DNA of 64,000 nt from Dermatophagoides farinae (GCF_024713945.1 NC_134678.1:5270001-5334000), one strand, 5' to 3'. Shown: positions 36,524 through 49,200, counted from the first letter of the stretch. Notes: generated by a model not told the origin, from the sequence alone. Translations and numbers: made by a program.

Positions 36524-37717
36524 AACGCCTGGAATATATATCTACTCTTTAAGAGGCTAAGGATGTCTGTAAACTGCGGAGAAGCTGAGCCGAAAATTCC
36601 TACTTATTTTCAGTACAAACCTAACTATTTGGTATGAGCTACTCAGTGTGTGTTGTGTGTGTGTGTGTCTGAGCATGCGGGAAAACTTTTGAATGCCGCT
36701 GAACAGTTCGTCCAGCTCAGAAGTAGAAGTCGCTTCCAAAGAAACGCATTCTGTGGTATGTAGCTTTGACAAAGCTTTTTTTTCATTGTTCTAGCTCAGC
36801 ACACTTTGCTGCAGATTTTGCATCCAATAGATGGTGCAGTCATTCAATAGAACATAGAAAGAGTTCGAATTCGAATTTTTCGAATTGATTATTGTGATAA
36901 TACATGTGGCACGTGATTTTCATTTTGTTTGCCTGTGTGAGTGTGTATTTGATGATGAAATCTTGCCTGAAGACTGTATTCATTGGAATGATTTTTTCTT
37001 TGTTTTTGTTCCCGTGATCTATGATCTACTCATCGTTTGGAATTTCGGTTATTTAACCTGATTATACCTAAAATACCAAATACCTGATAACTTTTTTCAT
37101 TTAAAATAAAGAAAAGCATTTAAGATTCAATGTTGAGTGTCTTCATGCGATGAACCCACAAGGTTATCCTATAGGATCTATAGACACAAACTTGGATTAA
37201 ACATTGGATCGATTATCATGTTCAGTCGCAATATTGAACCACAAAGTGGTTTGCTCAATGGCACGCGTTTATTTGTAAATAGACGCAGCATTGAAGCTCG
37301 AATATTGACAAGGAGGCTATGATTCATTTTGCAGCAAAACGATCGAGATCTTAAGCTACCATTTCGTGGACAATTTCCTGTCGTAAAAAAAGTCCATTTA
37401 CACCAGTATTGCAACATGGAATGATTTATATTTGCAAAAATCCTAATAGGAAATTGAGGAAAATATCAACAATGACCACAGTATCTATACCAAAAATATC
37501 GTATTTCTTCAACTTTTTGATTAGCAATAATAATTATGCTGTTCGGTGTACGCAACTTTTTCAACGGTATCAGGTGCAATGCACAAGTGATGGCTGACCC
37601 TGCGGTACCAAACCGAAGGCCGGAAGCAACACGCCGTGCATAGAAACCCACCGTCAGGCACGAAGCGTTAAAATTGACACCTTTGACTGGATACCAAGCA
37701 ACGCCTGGAATATATAT
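36524..37717. mobile_element. Insertion-like block flanked by an 18-bp direct repeat, with Helitron relic
   Basis: The sequence AACGCCTGGAATATATAT occurs perfectly at 36524-36541 and 37700-37717. The 1.16 kb between is richer in G+C than its flanks and contains the helicase relic at 37126-37424. Helitrons do not make target duplications, so the repeat may instead be a duplication from another element type, a duplicated fragment, or the ends of a composite insertion. A GC-rich segment at 37590-37670 close to the right end is unlike any neighbouring DNA. No terminal inverted repeat was found. Confidence 0.5.
37126..37424 (+). pseudogene. Degenerate PIF1-type helicase fragment of a Helitron
   Basis: Read with one frameshift and one in-frame TGA (37320-37322), this stretch gives ECLHAMNPQGYP, then HKLGLNIGSIIMFSRNIEP, LLNGTRLFVNRRSIEARIL and LPFRGQFPVVKK. 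These match, in order and spacing, the C-terminal part of Helitron-encoded PIF1-like helicases (the 'LTPSGxPPHxLxLKIGxxVMLLRNL', 'LCNGTRL', 'IEAxIL' and 'LPFxxRRQFPV' blocks). It is therefore the decayed remains of a rolling-circle transposon. The downstream AMTINKSQGQ-type motif is not visible and no Rep domain was found in the window, so the element is fragmentary and inactive. Confidence 0.75.
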
Positions 37718-38333
37718 AGTGTTTATATTTGTATGTTTGTGAGTGTGTTAAAGTGGGAGAGATGAAAAAATTTCTAATTTTTTTTTCATTTTGTACTAAA
37801 CCAATTTTTTCATTGTATTTATGGGGGAGGAGAGGGTATTGGTAGAAGGTCGTTTTTTCAATCGAAAAACCTAATGATAAGATAATTTCTCGATAGTATT
37901 CATGATAATAAATATTCAATATTGTTTCGATTGATAGAAAATTTTTTTAAATTTTAAAGACCATTTTAACGGGATAAGTTGGTTGTATGCAGGGGCGTGT
38001 GTAGGGTGTTTTAGAAGAGTATATTATAAGAATATGCATTTGTAAAACATACATGTATACACACACACACATGCAGCCAAAAATTATACATACAAATATT
38101 TATAAAATAACTTTTTGTTTTGTTTTTTGTTGTTGTTGTTGTTGTTGTTGTTGTAAAGAATTCAACTTTTTCATCGATTTGTCTCTGTGTATGTACTTTC
38201 TCAATGAATACAGATGGTAAAGTTGATAAATCGGTATTTATTTATAAAGATTTTGTTTTTCGTTGTCATTCGCACGTTTCGCATAATTTTATAATTAAAT
38301 ATTATTAGATTTTTTTTTATTGATCGACTTTTT
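37718..38333. other. Intergenic flank between Helitron block and SAR1
   Basis: No gene seen. It contains CA tracts (around 38059-38070), a GTT tract (around 38129-38154) and the presumed poly-A signal of SAR1 (minus-strand AATAAA at about 38316-38321). Confidence 0.5.
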
Positions 38334-39534
38334 TCAAATATATTGCGCTATCCAACGGAATCCTTCACCATAGCCTTGTCGCCGTAACACTGAACACATG
38401 AACAATTCTAATGGTCTTCCGGGTAGTTCACTTTTGGCTATTTTAGCCTGCGGAACGAATAAAAACGAAATTATTATTAGTGATTGAGAAAAAAAATAAT
38501 TTTTTGTTTTACTTTTCCAGTGGTTTGACCATTAAGGTTGAAATAACCACGAATTTCATCTTCACTTGCGGCACCCATTTTATCAATTTTGTTGCCCAAT
38601 ATCAAAACAGGACAATTGGATAATTGTTCATCACATAGTAAACTCTATTAATTAATCAATCATCAAATAATTAAGAGTGATAAGATTTTATTTATAAAAA
38701 AAATAAATTCTTACATCGAGTTCATATTTCGCTTCTGGAAAACGTTCACGATCGCAAGCATCAATAAGAAATACAATTGCATCTACAGCTGGAAAATAAT
38801 CTTTCCATACACGACGAGCTTGTGAATGGCCACCTAAATCAAAGGTGGTGAAACGTATATTTCCGATCGATAATTCTTCTGATGCTAAATAAAGGAAAAT
38901 GTATCAATAAAAATGTCAATAATAGATGAATAAAAATATCAACTACTTACTCGGATGTAACGTTGGTACATGTTGAGCCATACGATCATCTCTGAGCATA
39001 TGTAACAATGTTGTTTTACCCGCATTGTCCAAACCAAGAAACAAAAGTTTACCACTTTTTTTCCAAAGGCCTAAATATGAAAATCCGAAAACGGGATGTT
39101 TTTTTTCAAAAAAAAGAAACAAATTTTAATCAATCACTCAATCAATCAATTATATTTCGATGATCAATAAAAAATTAATATACAAAACACATACACCAAA
39201 CACACACACACACATTTGATATCAATAACAATATCAACAAGTTGACATGAGTGATTTTAATTATCTCGATTTTAATGTATGTTCATAGTGATGATGATAA
39301 TTTCTAAACAGTTATTAACAAACTAAAAGTAAGAGAAATCTACGTCATAATATTTTAAATTTCGACAATTGTTGATTTTTTTTCATAATTTCAATGTACC
39401 CTGTATGGCAATTTTTATATTAAAATTTTTTCAATACAATTTCCGTAGTAATAATGCATGTATGTAATAAATGAACAAATTGACAACATACCGAGAAAAC
39501 CGAGAACACCGGTGAAAAAATCCAATATGAACAT
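38334..39534 (-). CDS. SAR1: SAR1, COPII coat GTPase
   Basis: Five exons on the minus strand: 39492-39534, 38951-39070, 38715-38884, 38513-38644 and 38334-38447; 579 coding bases, 192 residues, all junctions GT..AG and in phase. The product is collinear with SAR1: an N-terminal amphipathic, membrane-inserting segment ([15 protein letters not shown]), the P-loop GLDNAGKTT, the SAR1-specific HVPTLHPTSEEL switch I, the [12 protein letters not shown] switch II, the guanine-specificity NKID motif and the C terminus [16 protein letters not shown]1-GTP starts COPII vesicle budding at the endoplasmic reticulum exit sites. ARF proteins are excluded by the switch I sequence and the lack of an N-myristoylation Gly2. 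Intron 1 is 421 bases; the others 65-68. The last exon begins with divergent residues ([14 protein letters not shown]) but keeps length. A possible leader exon lies upstream. Confidence 0.95.
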
Positions 39535-40074
39535 AATTGTTTATTAAATGATGATTTGTTGTTGTTTGGTGTTTTATATATAATTCTTCCAATTATCAGG
39601 AGATTATTTTCGATTGAATAATAAAAAACAATCGATTAATTTATTCGCACAAGAAAAACAATGAGTTCAACAGGGAAAATCTTTGAAAAAGATTTAAATA
39701 TAAAGAAAAAAAATTCAATTAATTGATTTAATTAAAAAAAAAGGAAATCTGATCGATTTGTATGAAGTTTTTTTTATAGATAAAAAATAACGAAACAAAT
39801 AGCTGAAATGTAAGCTTTTTTCTTCATACAATATACATGAATTATTATATTTGTTTATAGATATTTACAAGGTGAAAAGCATTCAAGAACAAAGACGAAA
39901 TTTGGCAATGAAATATAGAGAGAGATTAAAAATGTAAAATAAAATGATTATAAAGGAATGAAAAAAGTGATAAAGAATGAAACGGTAAGGCACACATTTA
40001 TGAATAAAAAATTTGATTTTTGGAAATTCCAATTTTAATTATGAAATTCTTCATTAATCAAGCGGTACACATAC

Positions 40075-40320
40075 CTTTGTTAGTGGAATTATTTCTGAAT
40101 TTTGAAAGAAAAAAAAATTGATCTTGTAGTACGGTCTTTGAGTAATGGACCGATTTTTATCCATTCAATCGTATGATGATGACTATACCGATGATTTGCT
40201 GATGGTGATGATGGTGAGGGTGATGATGATGATGATGACGGCAACGCGTTGAGGACAATATCAGGCAATTGTAACGCTGATGTGGAAATGGAGTTATCAA
40301 CATGGTTGCTACTACCACTA
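40075..40320 (-). other. Possible leader or coding exon upstream of SAR1
   Basis: A minus-strand segment bounded by an acceptor-like CTTAG (just above 40320) and a strong donor AAAG|GTATGTG (last exon base 40075). Its simplest use is a 5' untranslated exon of SAR1, about 540 bases above the SAR1 ATG. Two overlapping frames look coding-like: one begins with ATG 40164 and runs 30 codons in phase 0 to the donor; the other, upstream and in another frame, is Ser/His-rich. I cannot decide between leader and an unidentified gene. Confidence 0.3.
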
Positions 40321-40601
40321 AGTTATAATTACAGAATTGTTATTTCGAACATTTTTTTTTTATTGCTACTACGATTTAATTTACCGGATCAAATTTAAGC
40401 TTTTATATTAACCACTACTTTAAATAAATCCATTCATAAATTCATAACAAGAGAAAATTATTTTTTTTAATAACGACATTTATGTATGATGTTTGTATAA
40501 TATTCGGTGTATGAATTTGGCAAAAATCAAAAATTAAATATGCCATGTGATTGTTGTGAATTTTAATTTTTTTCAATTGTTTGAAAATAAATAAGAGAAT
40601 C

Positions 40602-41126
40602 ATGAATAGATTTTGTATTCAATTGAAAAATTCTATTGCTCACATCAATTCAACTTTGGTGAAAGATCTAAAAATTTTATCCGGGTCTCCGATCATCTTA
40701 TATAATCCAAGTCGGCAAAAATGTCAAGCTGGACGTTATAAGGTTACATTGAAACGTAACCGTCCTTTAACCTATGAACAAGCAAATAAACCTAGCTATA
40801 TTGGTGTTCGGAAAGGTTGGAATTCATGGAATACTAGTTCTTTGCCTGGCGTATCATTGACAAGCGAAGTTAGCATTGATGATGCTTTCATAAGAAAATT
40901 TATAGCTGGTACATGGCATCGCTTATTTCTAAGCGAAGTGATAATCAAACGTCGCGGTAATATGATTCATATTGGCGGTATTGTTAATCAGGCCATTCCA
41001 GTGCGAAAATATTATTGGCTCATCGGTTACACGGAAGAGTTATTGTCTCATCTATTAAAATGTCCGGTCAAGATTGATGTTCAAACAACAGCCGATCGTA
41101 ATGCCCTTATTTATAAATACATTTAG
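40602..41126 (+). CDS. MRPS24: Mitochondrial ribosomal protein S24 (uS3m)
   Basis: A single exon of 174 codons from ATG 40602. The frame extends a few codons upstream without ATG. The N-terminal 40 residues are basic and Ser/Asn/Ile-rich, as for a mitochondrial presequence. Conserved blocks of MRPS24 follow: RPLTYEQANKPSYIGVRKGW, DDAFIRKFIAGTWH, VIIKRRGNMIHI and KYYWLIGYTEELLSHLLKC, ending in IYKYI. The length agrees with the family (about 167 in human). The protein is part of the small subunit of the mitochondrial ribosome. A poly-A signal AATAAA follows at 41145-41150, and the stop codon is only 101 bases from the stop of the convergent NPEPPS gene. Confidence 0.95.
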   Translation: MNRFCIQLKNSIAHINSTLVKDLKILSGSPIILYNPSRQKCQAGRYKVTLKRNRPLTYEQANKPSYIGVRKGWNSWNTSSLPGVSLTSEVSIDDAFIRKFIAGTWHRLFLSEVIIKRRGNMIHIGGIVNQAIPVRKYYWLIGYTEELLSHLLKCPVKIDVQTTADRNALIYKYI

Positions 41127-41227
41127 ATTTCAGATTTTTGTGTAAATAAAATCATAGATCAATTAATAAAATCTCAATTTATTCTTTAATTATACGAATG
41201 TTTGAAATATATGAATGTATGAATTAT

Positions 41228-44094
41228 TTATTTCATTTGAAAATATTTGGTCAATTTTTCAGTGTCCCGAGCCATCATGGCAGCATTCAATCGAACCGTT
41301 TCGATTGATTGTTGAATCGAACGTTCCCAAGCTTGGACGGGATTCTTGCGAAAAAATTCTTCGATTTCATGAGCCATTTCTTCAGTTTGAAAATTTTCGG
41401 TCACAGATTTGACCAACAAATTGCCAAGGAATCCATTTTCATAACGATTTTTGAATAGTTCAAAATTGGCAAGGTAAAATTCCCAGGCAGCTCGACGAGC
41501 CACTGGATTACGGGCCACAGAGGCAACAACAAAAACGCTGTCTTGTGAACGTACCTTATCCTATGATTATACAAATATATTACTAGTTAAAATATAAAAT
41601 TTTCCAATCATGAATCAAAACTTACGCTAATTGCAAATTTAAGGACACGATCAATAAATTCAGATTTTTTAACAGCACCTAATGATGATGCTAGTCGATT
41701 TTTTTCCTCTTGAAGATCGGTTTCATCGTAAAGCTTCATAAATTTATCCCAAATTTCTTCCGTACTTTGATGTGCCATAGCTCGGTATACAGCAGAACGA
41801 AGATCTGCCGGTATTGATTTGCGTTTAGTTACGTGATCATCAAAGGCTTCCTGACATTTTTTAATTATTTCAGGATATTCAAATGTAACCAAACGATTAA
41901 TCAACAATGGACGAAGTAAAGTTTGCAGATATGGTTCTGCTGGTTTTGGATCCCAACCAATTTCTCCGAAAACTTTGTATGTGATTAAATTGCTACCGAA
42001 TTGAACAAATTTTGGATGAAAATCATAACCATGAAGCAATTGATTATATTTGGCCATTATGATGCTTATTACTGTCCATACGGTATATTCACACTCATTA
42101 CGGAATGAATCGATAGCTCGGAAAAGAACTTCCGAATTATTACGTCCAGCCAATGTCATCGAGTAGAGGTCATTGATCAAATTCAAACGATCGACTGGGT
42201 CTAATTTTTGTTGGCCAATACCTTCTTCAAAGAGACGAATAAATAGTTCTTCCGGTTGATATTGGACACGATATGTTGCCACAGCCGAAGGATTTAATTT
42301 TATCCATTCTTTTTGCAAATCAATAGTGTCATCAAGTTCAAGAAAATCGTTACGCTTTTCAAAAAGAATTTCGGATTTCGGTTTTTGAACATTATGGGCT
42401 GTGATTACTTGAACTGGTACTGCCCATAACAATGTCTTATCAGCATCAGACAAACGGCCATTAGAGTTGAATTTTTCCTGAGTGAGTTCCAATCGACGAG
42501 ATCCTTGACAATTCACAGTAACAACGGGATAGCCTTTTTGCATAGTCCAGGTGGTCATCATACGACGCACAGGTTTTTGACTGGCCTCTTCCAAAGCATT
42601 CCACAAGTCTTCAGTTTGGGCATTTTTATAACTATGACGTGAGAGATACATTTTCATTCCTTTACGAAAAATTTCATCGCCAATATAATGATACAACATT
42701 CTAATGACGGAAGCTCCTTTTTCATAAGAAATAGTATCGAAAATTTCATCAACTTCTGATGGATGGCCAACAAGAATTTCGATAGGATGTGAATTATCCA
42801 ATGAATCCAAATCCATCGCAGATAAGAATATATCAGAAACAAATTGTTTCCAGATATTAAATTCAGGAAATATATGATCCACACACAGAAATTCCATGAA
42901 CATTGCAAAGCCTTCGTTTAGCCAAAGATCTGTTAGCAAAATAGTATAGTATTATATATATATATATTTATTACGGTTTAAGTTCAAAAACAAATATGGA
43001 ATAGCTTACGTGTCCACCATTCCATTGTGACCAAATTGCCAAACCATTGATGAGACAATTCATGGGCAACAACCAATGAAATATTTTGTTTTTTGATCGT
43101 AGAAGTATTAGCTGGATCAACCAACAGACATTCTTCCCGATAGGTAATCAAACCCCAATTTTCCATAGCGCCACCATCAAAATCAGATAAGGCAATCAAA
43201 TCCAATTTAATCAATGGATAAGGAATTTGAAAATAATCGGTCAAAAAATCCAAAGATCGAGCAGCAACATCTAAAGCAAAACGGCCTTGTTCTGATTTTT
43301 GTAAAGGTGTATACACTCTAACCAGAACACCATGTTTGGATCGAGTTTCAATGTAATCATATTCGCCAATAACGAATGCAACCAAATAGGTGGACATAAT
43401 AGGAGTACGTTCAAATTTGACCACACGTCGTTTTTGTGAATCTCGAATTTCCTCTTTCATGGGCATATTGCTTAAAGCAACGATTTTGTCATCATTATCA
43501 CCAGCCGGTATGATCAAGGTAATATCAAACGTAGCTTTATGTGCCGGTTCATCCCAACATGGAAAAGCCTGGCGAGCATAAGTTGACTCGAATTGAGTAA
43601 CAGCAGACAAACGTTCTTTTCCATCTGGACCGATATAACGACTTATGTAGAATCCGTGTAATTGTTTATTAAATTCCCCGGTGAATTCCAAATTCAAGAT
43701 TGCATTCATTCCAGGTTCCAATTTTTCATCCAATGATAAAGTCACAGTTTCTTCTTCAACATTGTACTTAATTTCTTTTATTTTGATTGCTATGACGAAG
43801 AAAAGAAAATATTAGTGAGATAATGCAAATGATTCAATATTGAATCTATTATCAAATCTACATACTTTTGTCATCCTTGGGCAATTTGACATTGCATTTT
43901 TCGGCACTGTTTTCCATTGTCAATTTATTGGAGTTCAAAACAATTTCAGAAGTCGATTCATTCACTTTAATATCAATTGATTCGGAGCCTTCAAATGACA
44001 ATTTTTCAAAATTTGGTGCCAATCTTATCTGATAATTGATCGGAGTGATCAAACAAGGCAAACGTTTGAATGGTCGTTTATTTTCGGTAGCCAT
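41228..44094 (-). CDS. NPEPPS: Puromycin-sensitive aminopeptidase (M1 zinc metallopeptidase)
   Basis: Four exons: 43866-44094, 43010-43789, 41626-42929 and 41228-41560; 2646 coding bases, 881 residues, all GT..AG. The start MATENKRPFKRLP matches the cytosolic start of human PSA (MPEKRPFERLP); the frame continues upstream without ATG. The catalytic centre is intact: GAMEN exopeptidase motif (283-287), HELSH zinc site (H319, E320, H323) and the third zinc ligand E342 in WLNEG, split across the exon 2/3 junction. PTINYQ-like N-domain blocks, DNSHPIEILVGHPSEVDEIFD and the C-terminal ERAP1-like helical domain are present; length equals human PSA. It trims N-terminal residues of peptides in the cytosol. 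A minus-strand AATAAA lies at 41178-41183. The gene diverges from NARS2 and converges on MRPS24. Confidence 0.97.
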
Positions 44095-44689
44095 TTTTTT
44101 ATTCGTACACAAATCGGAAAATGGACGATGAATAGAAACGTAAATTGATGATCGATAAATCTGAAAACTAGGAGAGAAAAATTGTTTTTCAGCTATGAAA
44201 ATCCTAAGATGTGAATATAGACGGCTGGTAATTGTCACTGGGAAAAAAGACAAAATTGTTGATTCAAATCGGATTTGATAAACAAAACGAAGAACAAAAA
44301 ATCTAATTGAGCATCGGTTAAAAAATTATGCCAGTTATAACTATCAGTAAAATTTTAATTTTTTCACTTACTTAATGAAGTTTTTTATATTTGTATTTTA
44401 AAAAAATTATTATAAAAAAGTTGTCAAAATCGAATTTGTCGACATTTATTGCTCGATGATAAGAAACAAAAAAAAAGTGAGGATGACTGAATGAGTGAAG
44501 CCATAGTCGACATGCTTTCATTACACATCCGTATGGCCACAATGTACTCTATTCTCGATTCTACTATCATTTGATTGATAAGTATAAATAATGCTTCTAT
44601 GATAGAACGTAATTGATTGTGACTCATACCGCGGAGAAAAATTGCAGTTTTTTCCAAGTTTAAATTGTCAGCTGAATGAAATCTGGAAA
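44095..44689. promoter_or_regulatory. Shared upstream region of NPEPPS and NARS2
   Basis: The 595 bases between the two divergent start codons hold no gene. Both promoters must lie here unless there are distant leader exons. I see no clear TATA box; a bidirectional housekeeping-type promoter is inferred. Confidence 0.5.
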
Positions 44690-46227
44690 ATGATTTTGTC
44701 TATCAATTGTATTCGTTTTCGATTTCAACAAACATTTTACATTTGTCGTAAATATTGTCACAATAATATTCGATCAGTTGAAACAATTAAAACAATTCTG
44801 GAACATGGCCAACCATCTGATGTTCATCGTTATAAAGTTTATGTACGTTTTTCTATAATATTGAAATTTGAAAATATAGTAATTTCATTCAGGAAAATTT
44901 TTTTTTTTAGGGTTGGATACGTGGAAAGGTACAAAAGAAAAAAACCAAATGGTTTCTTCAACTAGATGATGGCAGTTCTGCTGAACGTTTACAGATTATT
45001 ATACCTGCATCATTGATGGAACAATGTGATCGTTCCAGAATACAGAACGGTGCCTCATTAGAATGTATTGGACGTTTATTGAAAAGTTTAGGCCATCAGC
45101 AATCATTGGATTTTCTTTGTGATCAATTCACTGTTATTGGTGAATGTCCACCTGACGATTATCAGATTGCTCATTTGAAAACTGGTATGGAATTCGATTT
45201 GCTTCGTGAACAAATTCATCTGAGACCCAGGGTTCGATATTTTCAGTCGATTCTGAGGATAAGAAATGAATTATCTCGAGCCATTCATAAATTTATGGCA
45301 GATAATCAATTCATTGAAGTACAAGTACCATTAATTACCGCAAACGATTGTGAAGGTGGTGGCGAATGTTTTACATTGAAACCTGCAAATTGGCCGATTA
45401 CAAATCCAGAAAAATTATATTTTGATCGTCCCACATATTTAACGGTATCAGGTCAACTTCATCTTGAAGCAATGGCCAGTTCATTATCCCGTGTTTATTG
45501 TTTAAGTTCAGTGTTTCGAGCCGAAAAATCAATGTCTCCCAAGCATCTAAGTGAATTTTTAATGCTTGAATTGGAACAAGCTTTTCTCTTTGATCTCAAA
45601 ACCTTAATGTCCATTGTGGAAAAGCTTTTCCGTTATCTACTCGTTGAAATCGAAAAAAATTGTCCAAAAGATTTAGAATTACTGTTGGAAAAGAATCAAC
45701 ATCATAAATATTATGATAAGCTTAAAAGTTGTAAATTCCTACAAATTTCTTATGGAGAAGCTTGTCAAATGTTATCCAGTAAATATCCAAAATTGAATGC
45801 AGATAGTATAATGAATTTTAATGCAGAAATGGAACGATCCCTATTGGAAATTTGTGATCATCAGCCAATATTTGTAACGAATTTTCCTATGGAAATTAAA
45901 CCATTTTATATGAAAACTACTGATGATGGTCAAATGGCAGAATGTTTTGATTTATTAACTCCTATTTGTGGTGAAGTATGTGGTGGTAGTCTCAGAGAAA
46001 ATCGTTACGACCGTTTATATGAACAAATCAAATTGAAAAATGTGATCAAAAACAATGCCAATAATAATCATCAATTAGAATGGTATCTAGAATTACGAAG
46101 ATTTGGATCAGTACCAACTGGCGGTTTTGGTTTTGGTTTTGATCGTTTCTTACAGACTGTTTGTGGTGTTGCCAACATTAAAGATGTTGTTCCATTTCCT
46201 CGTTGGCCTTATCATTGTCGTTTATGA
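44690..46227 (+). CDS. NARS2: Asparaginyl-tRNA synthetase, mitochondrial
   Basis: Two exons, 44690-44842 and 44911-46227, with a 68-base intron; 489 residues. Start is the first in-frame ATG. The first 40 residues are Arg/Cys-rich and lack acidic residues, as in a mitochondrial presequence. An OB-fold anticodon-binding domain follows (GWIRGKVQKKKTKWFLQLDD to FTVIGEC), then the class II catalytic core: motif 1 in ILRIRNELSRAIHKFM, TVSGQLHLEAM, motif 2 FRAEKSMSPKHLSEFLMLE, FPMEIKPFYM and motif 3 GGFGFGFDRFLQ, ending in KDVVPFPRWP. The IITANDCEGGGE and GQLHLE blocks identify AsnRS rather than AspRS. It charges mitochondrial tRNA-Asn. Length agrees with human NARS2 (477). A poly-A signal is at 46295-46300. 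Confidence 0.96.
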
Positions 46228-49200
46228 TTTTTGATTTTTTTTTTAAAAATTTTATTCTAATCATTAATAATAATTAAATTGATTAATTTTAGAAAATAAA
46301 AACTAAATTCTTTATTCATTCATAGATATTTCTTTTTCTTTCATTGCTGTTGCCTACTGCTGAACGAGTTGAAAATGAAAAATAAAACACTTCTATATTA
46401 TGATTCAAATGATTTAGCCATGTAAATTGGAAATATATAGCATAGTTACTTGAGTTACCACTAACAAAAAAAAAAAAAAAAAAAATAAAATAACAAACTT
46501 CCCCCTCACCAATTCTAGACTAGACAAAAATATTGGTTACTAGTTCAAGGATACTCAAATTTTTACTATTCTCATCGCAAATCAAATCATGTCTTTCTGT
46601 GTCTTTATGTATGGTGTATATGTGTGTAGGTGTTCACTTTTTATAGAGAAAAAATTCTGGGATTCTAGAACAAAATAGATCCCAGATATGTGCATGATTG
46701 ATCAAAAAAAAAAAAATAACAACATAGACAAAATTTTTCATGATAATCTCCAATCGAAAAAAGTGAACTTGTCAACTTTTCAACAGTCTTAAAAAAAACG
46801 AAAATTATCATCATTTTTTTCCTGTAATATTGTTATGTGATGGCAACATTCACAAGGCGGAAGTAAACATAACATAACAACAAAGCAACAACAACAAAAT
46901 GAACATTCGAATTTGTTTCGAGTTCGATCATTAAAATCAAAATCATTATCTCTTGTACTTGATTCTTTTGAATTTTCAATTTACCTTATTCATATTTAGT
47001 CATAATTATAATAATAATCTACCTAATTTGGTTTTTTTTTCTTATGATGAAGACCATATCACAATTGATGACAATTTTTGTCATTATTTAATGTGTCACC
47101 ATTACAATACAGCCATAGTAGCTTCATGATGATATTGTGGTCCATTTTCAACTTGCTCTAAATTTTTCATTTGTCATTTCAATTATCCATCTTTCTTTTT
47201 TTTTCATTATTACTTGTGTGGTTATCATTTTTTTTTCTTCACTGTTTCCACTCTGTTTTTCATGATAATAATTTTCTGTTCCTTGATCGTATCATTTTCG
47301 ATGATGATGATTGTGGTGTTTGCTCGCTTGTTATATATGTGTACAGCAAAAATGTATTATTTCAAATAATGTTTGCATCGATGCCTGGCTTTCAAGATTT
47401 TCAATATGGTAAGTGTGATTTTTTTTACATTTATTCATTCAATTTCAAAATTCGAATTTGCTCGAAAAATAGAATGGATTTTTTTTCAAAAAAAAGAGGG
47501 TGTGAATAACAAAACAATAAACTCATTGTTGTTAATTATTACAGAAAGAGGTTTTTTTTTTGGTTCTAATTCGGGAATCACACATCACAAAAACAATATC
47601 AAGAACAACGAATTTTGTATACAAAACAAAAAGTTTTTAATCATTTTTAGCAACAATCAAAAAACTGTTTGATCACATCTATCAAATCTAAACAGAACAT
47701 TTGAAAAAATGAATCCATAATCTATAAGCTTGTATATAATGTTAATGTTTATAATAATCGTGAACTATGGTATTATATATAGTTTATTGGACAACAAAGT
47801 GAACCAAAAATTACATGATGATCAAAGGTACTGTGATGATAATGATGATGATGATGTAGTTTTTTTTTTGTTTGCAAAAAAATTTTCACATCCATTCAAA
47901 TGAATTGAATTAGTTGTTACTGTTAATTCAAATTTTGAAAATTCCCATTTTTTCTTTGATAATTGATGAATGGTGGGTGGGTGGCCAAAGTGATTAACAT
48001 CATTTTTTTACTCGAAATATTTTTTTTCCATCATCATTCAATTACCTGAATAATTCATTTCAGGTGTGTACCGTTTTTTTTCCAATTTGTTTGTTTCCAC
48101 ACTTTATTCATCAAAAACTAGATATTTTCTCTGTATAACTGAATTTTGAATTCAAAAAAAACAAAGAAAAAAATTTATATGACCATCATCATCATCATCA
48201 TTGCAATACAATATTGTACATAACATTATCATAATCATTATGAGTTTTTCCGACATATTAAACGAGGTAAAATGGCCATATACTCCTATATTGTTTGTTT
48301 GTGTGTATCCTGTGTTGTTGGGTATACAAGTTTTGTTGTTGATCCAGTTTTTTTCTTTCTATGCTTCCCTTATATATATTTAATACCGGCTAAAGAATGG
48401 GGAAAATCTAGTGCACAATGTTATTGATTTATTTTTTCATATATTTCACTGATTTGATGATATATGATAAATTATCTTTTATGAAATCATTAAATAATTA
48501 CTCGATGATTATATACTATATATGGGTTAGTCAATTGATTGATTTGGTTAGCAATGGTGTAATTGGTAATTCACATTCATTCACCAATTCTTTCAATTTC
48601 GCACTTGTTTTTTTTTCTCATTTATATATACCGACGATTGTTTGAATGATCTGAATGTTGTTGTATGTGTTTAAATTTGAATCGTTTGATACACTCTGCC
48701 TACACTTTTTTTTCTATCTTTGTTTTGATTTTCTTCTTTACAACATTTATGATTATGATCACTACCGTAAAACATACCATACATTTGTTTGTCCTAAATT
48801 CATTCAACCTTTTCTTTCAGTTTGTTTTTTTTTCGGTGCATCAAAACGAATCGAATCACCTTGTGTTCATGATGATGATGATCAACAAACGACAACCTGG
48901 ATAAAAACAAAAAGAAAAAAGAATTTGAATGATTTGACTCCACGCCCAATCATTCATTGATGCATTTTTTTTGTGTGTGTGTGTGTGAGTATGTTTTATA
49001 TGTCATCATCATCATCATCGTTTATCGTTTATATTATCTCATTTGCTTCGACGATGATGATCCTCACTTTATACCAACAATTGTGTTTTGTTGATTTGGC
49101 CATTGAGTTTTTATTATTATTATTATTTATTTAATACATAATACACATACATAACAAAAAACATTATGAATTGTCCATTGGTTATCTTGGTTTGTCATAT

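Noticed and set aside
36557-36772. Minus-strand 71-codon frame in the left part of the Helitron block
   Set aside because: No similarity I can name and it crosses a TG dinucleotide tract.
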